8,063 nucleotides of DNA from Spirochaetaceae bacterium (GCA_031269165.1 JAISZQ010000050.1:1-8063); one strand, 5' to 3'; counted from the stretch's first letter, positions 1-5,985 are shown. Notes: generated by a model from the sequence alone, not told the origin. Program-made: numbers and translations.

Positions 1-376
1 CCTGTTCAAAAACCCCGCAGGATGTCCGCCTCCGCTGTGATTCGGTCGCGGGCTTTGCCCGCTTCTGGAGTTTCGGGCGGGGCGGGCAAACACGTTTGCC
101 TACGTCCCGCTTGTTCCGAAACTCCATGACTGAAAGTCGGGATTCGGGGGCGTTACGGGGGTGGCCTGCAACCCTCAACGTCCTGTTTCGGGTTTCCGGC
201 CGGGGCGTATTCGGTAATGCGTCCGTCCGTGGACGCTTGGGATACGCCCACAAAACCATGCACCGCATGGTTTTGTCCCCGTAGAGGGGGTAGCGGAAGA
301 CGGCGCAGGCGGCTGGAGCGAGGGGGAGACGCGGCAAATTGCCGATCCCCCTTTTGATGAGATTCTGAACAGGCTC
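1..376. repeat. Gene-free, hairpin-rich repeat element with candidate terminal inverted repeats
   Basis: The stretch opens with cctgttcaaa at the window edge and closes with gaacaggctc at 367-376. The outer bases are inverted complements (cctgttc / gaacagg), so this may be a small non-autonomous element whose first three bases lie just outside the window. Inside are several palindromes: gcgggc-ttt-gcccgc at 48-62, ggcaaac-ac-gtttgcc at 85-100, and an enclosing pair ggagtttcgg (67-76) / ccgaaactcc (116-125). Bases 190-295 are the left copy of the long inverted repeat also found at the right end of the window. The only open frame of note (62 codons from 96) falls across these palindromes and looks like nothing known, so I treat the stretch as non-coding. 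Calling it a mobile element is inference: no target duplication can be checked because the left edge is cut. Confidence 0.5.
190..295 (+). repeat. Left copy of long inverted repeat flanking the iron locus
   Basis: This segment matches the reverse complement of 7957-8063 over about 106 bases, with only a handful of substitutions and one extra G. It contains a 12-bp perfect palindrome, acaaaaccatgc-acc-gcatggttttgt (250-276), and a shorter hairpin cgtcc-gtccgt-ggacg at 220-235. A looser match continues inward: ctggagcgagggggagac at 313-330 corresponds to the reverse complement of the same motif near 7907-7921. Confidence 0.85.
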
Positions 377-430
377 TAAGTTGTTGACAGGGGACACCGC
401 CACTCTTTCTCGTTGCGCCACCCCCAAGGG

Positions 431-445
431 AAGCCCCTGCGGGGC
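431..445 (-). terminator. Possible weak terminator hairpin after the ABC permease
   Basis: Directly behind the permease stop codon, the minus strand carries the G/C-only hairpin gcccc-gca-ggggc, followed by ttccctt and not a clean T run. It could act as a weak or Rho-assisted terminator, or simply be another of the local palindromes. The remaining bases up to 377 hold no gene. Confidence 0.25.
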
Positions 446-447
446 GC

Positions 448-1728
448 CTATCTCCCGTGCAATGTCTCGGTGGGGCGCAACTTGACGAGAGAACGCATCG
501 CGGGAAGGCATCCGGCCAGCGTCATCAACAAAACAAGCAATGTAACAAGCGGGATCACGGCGGCGCGGATCGTGATGCTTGAGTTGAACACGCTTTGGCC
601 GATGATCTTCGCAAAACCGCACCCCGCGAGAAAGCCGGGAACCCCGCCCGCGAGAGAGGCCGCCACGACACCGGCCGTCACGAGGCCGATCACCTGCGCT
701 TCCGTCGCGCCCAGGGCCTTAAAGAGGCCGATCTCCGCCGAACGTTCCAGCACCGAGGCCGTCACGAGGTTGGAAATGCCGAGGGCAGCCCCGGCAAGCG
801 AGAGTGCCGTTATCAGCACCATGAGCAGCGTCGTCTTTTCCAGAATCGCCCCCTCCGACTCCGAGACCCGGCGCACCGGCTTCGAAATGGAACCCGTCAA
901 CACCTCGTCAATCTGATAGCAAATCGCGCTGACATAGGCCGTGCAGTACCACTGCTCCCACTCTTTAATGGAAAGCCCCTGCGGGTTGACACTTGCCCGG
1001 CGGGAAAGCTCGTTGTCCGGCGTCGTGAGCGCGCTCACCTCAATCCGGCTCACCCTGCCGCCCTTTCCTGCCAAAGCCTGCGCCGAAGCCAGCGTCGTAA
1101 AGATCGCCTCGTCCTCGTCGCCCCCTGAACTGAACACCCCCTTCACCGTGAACGTCCGCGCCGCCTCCACGCCCTCCAGCGTAACCACATCGCCGGGAAC
1201 CAGCCCAAACCGCCGCGCCGCCTCCGCCCCCGCGATAACTTCGCCGTCATGTTCCGGCCAGCCCCCGTCCACGTCCCACCAGTTCTTCATGCTGATAAGC
1301 CCTGCGTCCGTCTCCTCCCCGGTCGGCAACGCGAGATGATGGTTGTACCACGCCCCCTCAACCCGCACCGTCTCGGCGTTCCCGTTCCCATTAATCGTAG
1401 CCTTCGTCGAAAAAAACGGCGAAAAGTCAACAATATTGAACGCCCAGAAAATCGTCTTAATCTTGCCAAGTTCCGCCTCAAGCAGATACTTGTCCGCCGT
1501 CTCATCCTCACTCAACCCGTAGAGATCGCCCAGCAGCGAAGCCCCCTGCGGATACACCATAATATTCGCCCCATAGGTCTTCAACTCGCGGTTCAACTTA
1601 TCGCCAATATCGAACGACACCCCCAGCATCGCCGACGCGATTGACGCCCCCAGCGCCGCCGTCAGCGCGATAAACAACATCTTCCCCTTCTGCCGGAACA
1701 ACGCCCCAGCCAACATCCGCCAAAACAT
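448..1728 (-). CDS. FtsX/MacB-type ABC transporter permease of the P19 iron locus
   Basis: The product is 426 residues with the FtsX/MacB permease layout: a membrane segment at about 17-39, a large extracytoplasmic domain at about 40-295, and three more membrane segments at about 298-322, 346-375 and 388-410. After the second segment comes the family's coupling motif, RSAEIGLFKALGA (329-341), and the tail KLRPTETLHG resembles the PxEAL ending of these permeases. No ATPase domain is fused, so a separate ATP-binding subunit is needed and is not in the window. I start at ATG 1728 because ctggagg lies five bases upstream; the open frame runs back to 1977, but that extension is a translation of repeat DNA. 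FtsX-like permeases sit in the P19/FTR1 locus of Campylobacter and E. coli, where their substrate is unsettled. A role in iron handling here is inferred from context; a MacB-like export role cannot be excluded. Confidence 0.85.
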   Translation of the reverse strand: MFWRMLAGALFRQKGKMLFIALTAALGASIASAMLGVSFDIGDKLNRELKTYGANIMVYPQGASLLGDLYGLSEDETADKYLLEAELGKIKTIFWAFNIVDFSPFFSTKATINGNGNAETVRVEGAWYNHHLALPTGEETDAGLISMKNWWDVDGGWPEHDGEVIAGAEAARRFGLVPGDVVTLEGVEAARTFTVKGVFSSGGDEDEAIFTTLASAQALAGKGGRVSRIEVSALTTPDNELSRRASVNPQGLSIKEWEQWYCTAYVSAICYQIDEVLTGSISKPVRRVSESEGAILEKTTLLMVLITALSLAGAALGISNLVTASVLERSAEIGLFKALGATEAQVIGLVTAGVVAASLAGGVPGFLAGCGFAKIIGQSVFNSSITIRAAVIPLVTLLVLLMTLAGCLPAMRSLVKLRPTETLHGR

Positions 1729-1760
1729 ACAATCCTCCAGTTCAAATAAAAACCATTCAG

Positions 1761-1880
1761 TTGGGGGGAAGTCTCCCCCCTCGTTCCAGACACGCACTCC
1801 GGTCGATACGTCCACGCCTAACGGCGCGTCCGCACCTCCCTCCGTTTGGTCTTCCACTACCCCCCTCAGCGGGGGAGTTC
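1761..1880. repeat. Mosaic G/C-rich repeat, related to the one in the FTR1 leader
   Basis: Two blocks are shared with the region upstream of FTR1, in the same orientation. The block at 1763-1791, starting with hairpin gggggga-agtc-tcccccc, matches 7896-7924 with one difference. The block tacccccctcagcgggg at 1858-1874 matches 7960-7976 exactly. The sequence between the blocks differs, so this is a mosaic family and not a simple copy. It lies 30-150 bases upstream of the permease start, so it may be in the transcribed leader. It also inflates the permease open frame at its N-terminus. Confidence 0.7.
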
Positions 1881-1952
1881 CCCCGCAACGCCCCCCGTAG
1901 ACATCCCAAGAACGCCCCCTACGGGGAATGGAAAATGCTCTCTCCCCTTGCC

Positions 1953-2313
1953 CGTCATTGCGAGCAAAGCGAAGCAATCCAGCGGGAAACGCCTCCTCTA
2001 GATTGCTTCGTCGCTGACGGCAGGTTGCCGCGACCTCGCAAAGACGCCCCCACGCTCACCGCTTACCTCTCCCCGTGCCCGTCATTGCGAGCAAAGCGAA
2101 GCAATCCAGCGGAACACGCCTCCTCTGGATTGCTTCGTCGCTGACGGCAAGTTGCCGCGACCTCGCAAAGACGCCCCCACACTCACCTCTCCCCTTGCCC
2201 GTCATTGCGAGCGAAGCGAAGCAATCCAGCGGGAAACGCCTCCTCTAGATTGCTTCGTCGCCGACGGAGGTTGGCCGCGGCAAGCCGACACTTGCCGCGA
2301 CCTCGCAATGACG
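1953..2313. repeat. Three-copy tandem array of 'cgtcattgcgagc' palindromic elements
   Basis: Three direct copies at 1953-2046, 2080-2173 and 2200-2313 each begin cgtcattgcgagc(a/g)aagcg, continue with aagcaatcc, then an inverted gattgcttcgtcg, and end cctcgcaa(a/t)gacg. Each can fold as a long stem with a side stem. Spacers of about 30 bases (cccccac..ctcacc..ctctcccc) are also related. The inner ends read cgcaaagacg, while the last end has the palindromic cgcaatgacg, as if one element had been expanded. This core (cattgcgagcgaagcgaagcaatc) is a palindromic intergenic family I recall from many unrelated bacterial genomes. The array starts seven bases past the stop of the gene ending at 2320 and fills most of the 590-base gap to the permease, which otherwise holds only the mosaic repeat at 1761-1880. 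Confidence 0.85.
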
Positions 2314-2319
2314 ATATTC

Positions 2320-2880
2320 TTATCCCTTATCTTCAAGCGCTTTCCGCTGTTTTTCGATATATGCGGCTTGCGCCGCCTTTATATTGAGTGCCCGTTGCCT
2401 GAGCAGAGCCTTTTCCAGCATGGCAATACCGGGAGCGCGAATAATATTGCGGATCCGGGTTAGATGGGATTTACAGGCTTGATGAAACACATCCGCCGGG
2501 AACCCTTCCACACACTTTTTCGGATCCGTGGAATGAGTCTTTTCGGCAATCTTATACCCTGCAACATCCTCCACCGCTTCGATTGACCGCATCGCGTCGC
2601 CAAAGTCGTGAATCGCGTGATTCAGACTGTTTATTGTTTCGGCATCGGCCTTATTGCAAAATTGCAATTCCTGATTCAAAAAAACCAGCTCGGCAAGGAT
2701 AATCGTTTGCGTATCCCCGCTCTGTTGCGCTTCCCGAAAAGCCGCAAGCGCGAGGGCGATGCCATTTTCGTAAGATACTCGTCCCTCCTGTTCCTTGCCA
2801 AATGTCGCAAACCCCTTGCGGCCTTCACCAATACGATACGCGCCGACAAAAATATCATTGAGTAAGCCAGTCAGGTCCAA
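2320..2880 (-). CDS. Hypothetical helical protein, overlapping the preceding small gene
   Basis: I do not recognise this 186-residue protein. It has no signal peptide or membrane segment and looks helical, soluble and cytoplasmic, with a charged C-terminal stretch (roughly 150-186: LLRQRALNIKAAQAAYIEKQ). Three cysteines are scattered (about residues 74, 123 and 135). The only credible start is TTG at 2880, which lies inside the last codons of the upstream gene (26-base overlap, different frame). A ggagg six bases before the TTG lies within the upstream gene's coding sequence, so translation is probably coupled. The upstream duplicated copy carries the same Shine-Dalgarno and TTG followed by nearly the same residues (MDLIGLL versus MDLTGLL), which supports that start. 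A two-gene module such as a toxin-antitoxin or immunity pair is possible, but nothing in the sequence names one. Confidence 0.7.
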   Translation of the reverse strand: MDLTGLLNDIFVGAYRIGEGRKGFATFGKEQEGRVSYENGIALALAAFREAQQSGDTQTIILAELVFLNQELQFCNKADAETINSLNHAIHDFGDAMRSIEAVEDVAGYKIAEKTHSTDPKKCVEGFPADVFHQACKSHLTRIRNIIRAPGIAMLEKALLRQRALNIKAAQAAYIEKQRKALEDKG

Positions 2881-3094
2881 ACTCCGCCTCCACTTCCGCC
2901 AAGTTATACCCGCCCTTTACAAGAAAGTCCGCGCCTAAATATTGTTTTAGCACCTTCGCAATGTACGTGGGCATGGGTACTTCTTCCAGCACTATTCGAT
3001 TCGCCTCCGCCTTGTTGCCGATTTTCAGGTACTCGTCGGCCCTCTTAAAGACAGCAAACTTCTCATCCATAGTCATTAATCGCTTTTCCGCCAT
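2855..3094 (-). CDS. Small hypothetical protein, second tandem copy
   Basis: This 79-residue protein begins at ATG 3094 behind gaaggagatact, a good ribosome binding site. An in-frame TTG at 3175 would add 27 residues, but these are the leftover start of a duplicated downstream gene. It is a close paralogue of the gene at 3141-3386: the first 15 residues are identical and the last 39 differ at one position, while the centre (about 16-38) is clearly diverged. The C-terminal part contains KGGYNLAEVEAEFGPDWLT. It has no signal peptide or membrane segment and I recognise no family. It overlaps the gene ending at 2320 by 26 bases in another frame, implying translational coupling. Its function is unknown. 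Confidence 0.7.
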   Translation of the reverse strand: MAEKRLMTMDEKFAVFKRADEYLKIGNKAEANRIVLEEVPMPTYIAKVLKQYLGADFLVKGGYNLAEVEAEFGPDWLTQ

Positions 3095-3410
3095 AGTATC
3101 TCCTTCGCCATTGATAGCGTCCCTCTTATTCTCGTATTCTTTACCTTGTTTCGCAAGTAAGCCAATCAGGTCCAAACTCCGCCTCCACTTCCGCCAAGTT
3201 ATACCCGCCCTTTACAAGAAAGTCCGCGCCTAAATATTGCTTTACCACCTTCGCAATGTACGTGGGCATGGGTAACTCCAGCGTCATTCGTACCGCTTCC
3301 GTCTTGTTACCAGCCTTTAGTTGCTCATCGACTTTCATCAGAACAGCAAACTTCTCATCCATGGTCATTAATCGCTTTTCCGCCATATTCTCTCCTTCGC
3401 CATTGACAGC
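2861..3410 (-). repeat. Tandem duplication of about 295 bp containing the small gene
   Basis: Bases 2861-3118 and 3156-3410 are direct copies with a period of about 295. Each unit runs from the ribosome binding site region of the small gene, through the gene, to the TTG start and first seven codons of the gene behind it. The first 100 or so bases of each unit (the 3' coding end) differ at only a few positions, the 5' end is also well kept, and the middle (about 2990-3050 against 3283-3345) has diverged and carries a six-base length difference. Confidence 0.9.
3141..3386 (-). CDS. Small hypothetical protein, first tandem copy
   Basis: This 81-residue soluble protein starts at ATG 3386 with gaaggag 5-6 bases upstream. 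It is a paralogue of the 79-residue protein encoded at 2855-3094. Its end differs because after ..GPDWLT the frame runs on into CETR and then stops, past the duplication junction. Within its 3' end, a second frame starts at TTG 3175 (MDLIGLLAKQ..) and runs without a stop into the next copy. That matches the start of the 186-residue gene and marks where an old downstream gene start was duplicated. The gene lies 67 bases after the DUF2318 stop, so read-through from the iron operon is possible. No known family is recognised. Confidence 0.7.
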   Translation of the reverse strand: MAEKRLMTMDEKFAVLMKVDEQLKAGNKTEAVRMTLELPMPTYIAKVVKQYLGADFLVKGGYNLAEVEAEFGPDWLTCETR

Positions 3411-3452
3411 ACATCAATAAACGCCGCGCCCTCGTGCCTCCGCGGCAGGTGG

Positions 3453-4772
3453 CTATTGAAACCGGCTCCGCTCATTCTCCAAGTCTTCGCAACGGACTAC
3501 CATGTTGCCTTCGTGGATCGTGTAAGCGAGCGGCACCGGATTGCAGCCGCCTTTGAAGCCGATGGTGTTTTTGTTCATCACCACGTCGCAGAGCATACAG
3601 ATCACGTCGTCTTTCCGCTCGTAGTAGCCGGTCGCGCCGCAGATGTCGCAGGCGTCAAGGCCCACGCCAAAAGACGTTTCGTTCTTCTTGATGACGATGA
3701 AACGCACTTCGACGTTTTCGCTTGCCGTCCACGCGAAACGGTGCAGATGGCCATCCGAAATCTGATCAAGGCCGATGGAGATTTCGCCGTTTTCAAGGAG
3801 ATAGGATTCGGGCGGCGACAGGGAAACGGTTTTCTCCGTCCATGCTTTTAACGCGGTGAGGGTGACGAGCGAAAAACAGGCCAGCACCGTTATGAACGCG
3901 AAACGCCGACGCTTCCCGCGAAACAGGGCCAGAGCCTTCCGCCTTTCCGCCGGATTCCCCGCAACATTCGAACGCTTTTCCAAAGACGCGAGAATGAAAA
4001 CGGCGGCCGCAAACATCAGGAGCGCGGCGATCTCCGCGAAGAGAAAGATGACGCTGTTATTCCGCAGAAACGCCACGGCCATAAACACATCGCGGTTTAT
4101 CGGAATGACCCGGCGAGCGAATAAAAACTGCACAATCTGCGTCATGTTGTTGAGCAGTTCGATCACCACGGCAAGCGCGCACCCCATTTTCACCACGTCG
4201 ACACCGGTCTTGACCCGTGCGGGCTGTCCGGCAACATCGGCGGAATGTGCCGGGCGGGATTGGACGGGGTTATAGGAAAGGGCCGTTTTCCCCGTGATAG
4301 AGGCGGTCAACACCACAAAAAGCATCGCGGCCAGATACGAAGCGCACTTGAAAAGAAACTCGGTGCTTGCCGCGCTTTCCTCGGCGGTAAGAAAGCTGCT
4401 GGGAATCAGAAACACCTTGGGCAAGGTATAAAACAGCACCGCCGCGATGAACAACGCGCCGCCTACGAGGGAGACGCGCCGTCCACCCGGTTTCTGCCCG
4501 GTTTCCGCGCCCGCTCTGAAAAGAAAGAGAACGCTACCTGCCAGGGCGATAAGCATACCCACCGTTGACCAAAATCCCATGTTAATCCATGCGGTCGTCC
4601 GGCGGAGAATGGCAACGGTCAAAGCCGCCGCCACACCGAGAACTGCCGCCACAAGCAGGGCACGCTTTTCCTTTTTGGCCGGCCTTCCCCGCAAACACAC
4701 GCCGAAAACCAGCCCCACGACAATCGCCGCCGACAACGAGAATTCTAGAACCTGAATAAAAATCTGTAACAT
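3453..4772 (-). CDS. DUF2318 membrane protein with cysteine-rich C-terminal domain (P19 iron locus)
   Basis: The product is 439 residues. About eight hydrophobic segments (roughly 3-27, 38-57, 66-86, 100-124, 142-160, 194-218, 239-264 and 290-310) are followed by a C-terminal domain. That domain has the DUF2318 signature: DGHLHRF (340-346), CDIC (375-378), CMLC (392-395), then NTIGFKGGCNPVPL with Cys410, plus Cys428. Two CxxC pairs and a lone Cys suggest a metal or Fe-S site or redox pair, exposed outside the cytoplasm. DUF2318 proteins typically follow P19 in the FTR1/P19 locus (Cj1660 in Campylobacter); their biochemical role is not established as far as I know. I prefer ATG 4772 (aggtg just upstream) over the overlapping GTG at 4778, which adds two residues. 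The gene is separated from Tp34 by a terminator and a decayed hicBA, so it may need its own promoter. Confidence 0.9.
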   Translation of the reverse strand: MLQIFIQVLEFSLSAAIVVGLVFGVCLRGRPAKKEKRALLVAAVLGVAAALTVAILRRTTAWINMGFWSTVGMLIALAGSVLFLFRAGAETGQKPGGRRVSLVGGALFIAAVLFYTLPKVFLIPSSFLTAEESAASTEFLFKCASYLAAMLFVVLTASITGKTALSYNPVQSRPAHSADVAGQPARVKTGVDVVKMGCALAVVIELLNNMTQIVQFLFARRVIPINRDVFMAVAFLRNNSVIFLFAEIAALLMFAAAVFILASLEKRSNVAGNPAERRKALALFRGKRRRFAFITVLACFSLVTLTALKAWTEKTVSLSPPESYLLENGEISIGLDQISDGHLHRFAWTASENVEVRFIVIKKNETSFGVGLDACDICGATGYYERKDDVICMLCDVVMNKNTIGFKGGCNPVPLAYTIHEGNMVVRCEDLENERSRFQ

Positions 4773-4793
4773 AGACACCTAAAATAGATAAAA

Positions 4794-4830
4794 GAGGCTG
4801 TTCCAAAACCTCAAGTTTTGGAACAGGCTC
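4794..4830 (-). terminator. Long hairpin with T run just upstream of the DUF2318 gene
   Basis: The arms gaggctgttccaaaac (4794-4809) and gttttggaacaggctc (4815-4830) pair over 16 bases with one mismatch and a five-base loop. On the minus strand the hairpin is followed by tttt (4793-4790), as in an intrinsic terminator, and the DUF2318 ATG begins only 18 bases after that. It could end a hicBA transcript, act as an attenuator for DUF2318, or be a minimal repeat element: its right arm contains gaacaggctc, identical to 367-376. Confidence 0.5.
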
Positions 4831-4837
4831 AAAAGAT

Positions 4838-4875
4838 AAGAGATAATAGATCGGCTCCCCTATCCGTTATCTCTT
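4838..4875. repeat. Short inverted repeat between the hicA remnant and the DUF2318 gene
   Basis: The arms aagagataa (4838-4846) and ttatctctt (4867-4875) are perfect complements around a 20-base loop, with an inner cgg/ccg pair possible. It sits right behind the truncated hicA and may mark the junction where the hicA 3' end was lost. Confidence 0.4.
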
Positions 4876-4880
4876 GCCTC

Positions 4881-5021
4881 TTACCTTATGGCGTGAATCG
4901 GTTGTTCGCCGTGGGCACCGACATTGGGCTCTCTCTTGAAATACCAATCATGTTTTGAACCATGCCGTACAAGCACCGCGCCAAGTTTCGTGATTTTCTT
5001 GATAAGATCCGTTCTTTTCAC
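4881..5021 (-). pseudogene. hicA: Truncated HicA toxin (mRNA interferase) remnant
   Basis: Translation from GTG 5021 gives 46 residues starting MKRTDLIKKITKLGAVLVRH and continuing GSKHDWY. This is the typical HicA N-terminal half, a double-stranded-RNA-binding-like fold with the catalytic histidine region RHGSKHD. HicA proteins are usually about 60 residues and end with a PRH.EI..xxAxxIIK-type helix. Here the tail decays after DWYF to a short unrelated end and TAA, so the C-terminal helix is missing. The start overlaps the hicB stop as GTGA, the normal tight coupling of such pairs (here in hicB-hicA order). An active HicA degrades mRNA when HicB is lost; this one is probably inactive, which would explain why a broken hicB is tolerated. 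Family identity is solid, inactivity is inferred. Confidence 0.75.
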
Positions 5022-5219
5022 GCGACCTTTACTTTCCCGTGATGGCGGACAAAGGAGAAATCGCAGGTTTTTATGTCCTCATAGATTGAACGCAACATAT
5101 CCTCGAATTCCTCACAGGGGTATTCCCCCGATCTCCCCTTGCGTGTTGTAATCAGGATAGTCGTCAAGATGACCCACAAACCATCCTTCGTCTTTCCAAT
5201 AGGTATAGGACAACTCCAT
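5018..5219 (-). pseudogene. hicB: Frameshifted HicB antitoxin
   Basis: From ATG 5219 (ggagag upstream) the frame reads MELSYTYWKDEGWFVGHLDD then YPDYNTQGE, a clear HicB N-terminal domain, and then meets a stop. The rest of HicB continues in another frame at 5113-5018: EEFEDMLRSIYEDIKTCDF.. ending RHHGKVKVA and TGA. The total of 202 bases is one more than a multiple of three, so the gene is broken. Nineteen bases lie between the two good parts; removing the 13-base gggggaatacccc (within 5114-5132) would restore one frame and a normal spacing, so a small insertion is the likely cause. HicB normally neutralises HicA and represses its own promoter. The longer open frame back to 5344 is only the second frame read through non-coding sequence and the terminator. 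Confidence 0.8.
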
Positions 5220-5320
5220 GTTTCTCTCCGGTTCGTTATAATCGCTCTGATGAAAATACCATAAACGTGCAGACAACGCAAGGCGCACCGCCTTATTATC
5301 TTATCTCCCCTCCTGTCTCG

Positions 5321-5360
5321 AAAAAAACCGCCCGAACTACCCATGATCGGGCAGTTCGGG
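5321..5360 (-). terminator. Rho-independent terminator after Tp34
   Basis: On the minus strand, cccgaact (5360-5353) pairs with agttcggg (5338-5331), with an inner cccg / ggg stem and an atcat loop. Then cgg and seven Ts (5327-5321) follow. It lies 41 bases past the Tp34 stop and should end the FTR1-Tp34 transcript. DUF2318 and the permease would then depend on read-through or on promoters further downstream. Confidence 0.85.
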
Positions 5361-5400
5361 TGTTCTTAGGACAATAGCCTTCCGCTCAGGTCAGGTCAGA

Positions 5401-5985
5401 CTACCACGACGGGCCGGGATAGACGAACGTCCATTCGGCGACAAGCGGTGATCCCCAGAAGCGGCCCGGAACGCCGGTCTCGCTGTCAATGTGGAGCACG
5501 TAGCCTTGGGCTTCGGGATTCTTGATGATGAACTTGACGTGGTACTCGCCGATGCCATTCAGCTTCACGTTCGCGCCGTAGTGCGGGCCGTCAGACGCGC
5601 TCATCGGCATAAAGGTGCCGCTCGTCTTCCAGCCATTCGCCTGCGTGATCTCATAGTCCACCGTCAGGTACGGCACAAAGTCGCCCGCGCCATAGCCGAG
5701 GTTGTTCCCCTCCATCGCCGAGATGTCCCCCTCGATATGGATGTCCGACTGCGCGGCGGAAAGCCCCGCCGACGCGGGCAACATATCCACCGACTGGAAA
5801 TACACCCCTGCCACGTTGAGCGGGAAAAGCTCGATGTCGTCCCCAATCGGATACTCCGTGAACCCCGCCTCCTCGCCCGGCGTTACCGCGCTCTCCGGGC
5901 GAGTTCCTTGCTGCTGTCCGCCGCCCGCAAACGCGAGCCCAACGGACACCGACATAACCAGTAGAAGTAATACAATCTTTTTCAT
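5401..5985 (-). CDS. Tp34/P19-family periplasmic iron (and copper) binding protein
   Basis: The protein has 194 residues with a signal peptide (MKKIVLLLLVMSVSVGLAFA, likely cut after residue 20), a short GGGQQQ linker and one P19-type beta domain (about 45-190). The metal ligands known from Campylobacter P19 and T. pallidum Tp34 can be matched: DIHIE (His83, Glu85), FMPMSASDGPHYG (Met126/Met128, His135) and EYHVKF (His149). Family members bind Cu and Fe in the periplasm and work with the FTR1 permease encoded upstream. T. pallidum Tp34 is a lipoprotein, but here no cysteine lies at the cleavage site, so this one should be soluble in the periplasm. The start is ATG 5985 with aaggagg about six bases upstream; the open frame to 6066 adds 27 unconvincing residues. 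It is followed by a strong terminator. Confidence 0.93.
   Translation of the reverse strand: MKKIVLLLLVMSVSVGLAFAGGGQQQGTRPESAVTPGEEAGFTEYPIGDDIELFPLNVAGVYFQSVDMLPASAGLSAAQSDIHIEGDISAMEGNNLGYGAGDFVPYLTVDYEITQANGWKTSGTFMPMSASDGPHYGANVKLNGIGEYHVKFIIKNPEAQGYVLHIDSETGVPGRFWGSPLVAEWTFVYPGPSW

Noticed and set aside
96..284. Possible 62-residue small protein in the left element
   Set aside because: The frame runs through palindromes and the inverted repeat, has no credible ribosome binding site, and its sequence resembles no protein known to me.
413..1339. Several plus-strand open frames opposite the ABC permease
   Set aside because: All are antisense shadows of a G/C-rich real gene, without ribosome binding sites or recognisable domains.
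1953..2313. Possible CRISPR array
   Set aside because: The repeated units are about 95-115 bases, palindromic, and separated by spacers that resemble each other; no short identical repeats with unique spacers and no cas genes are present.
5018..5344. A 108-residue open frame starting at 5344
   Set aside because: Only its last 31 residues are protein-like (the HicB C-terminal half). The first part reads across the Tp34 terminator and the wrong frame of hicB.
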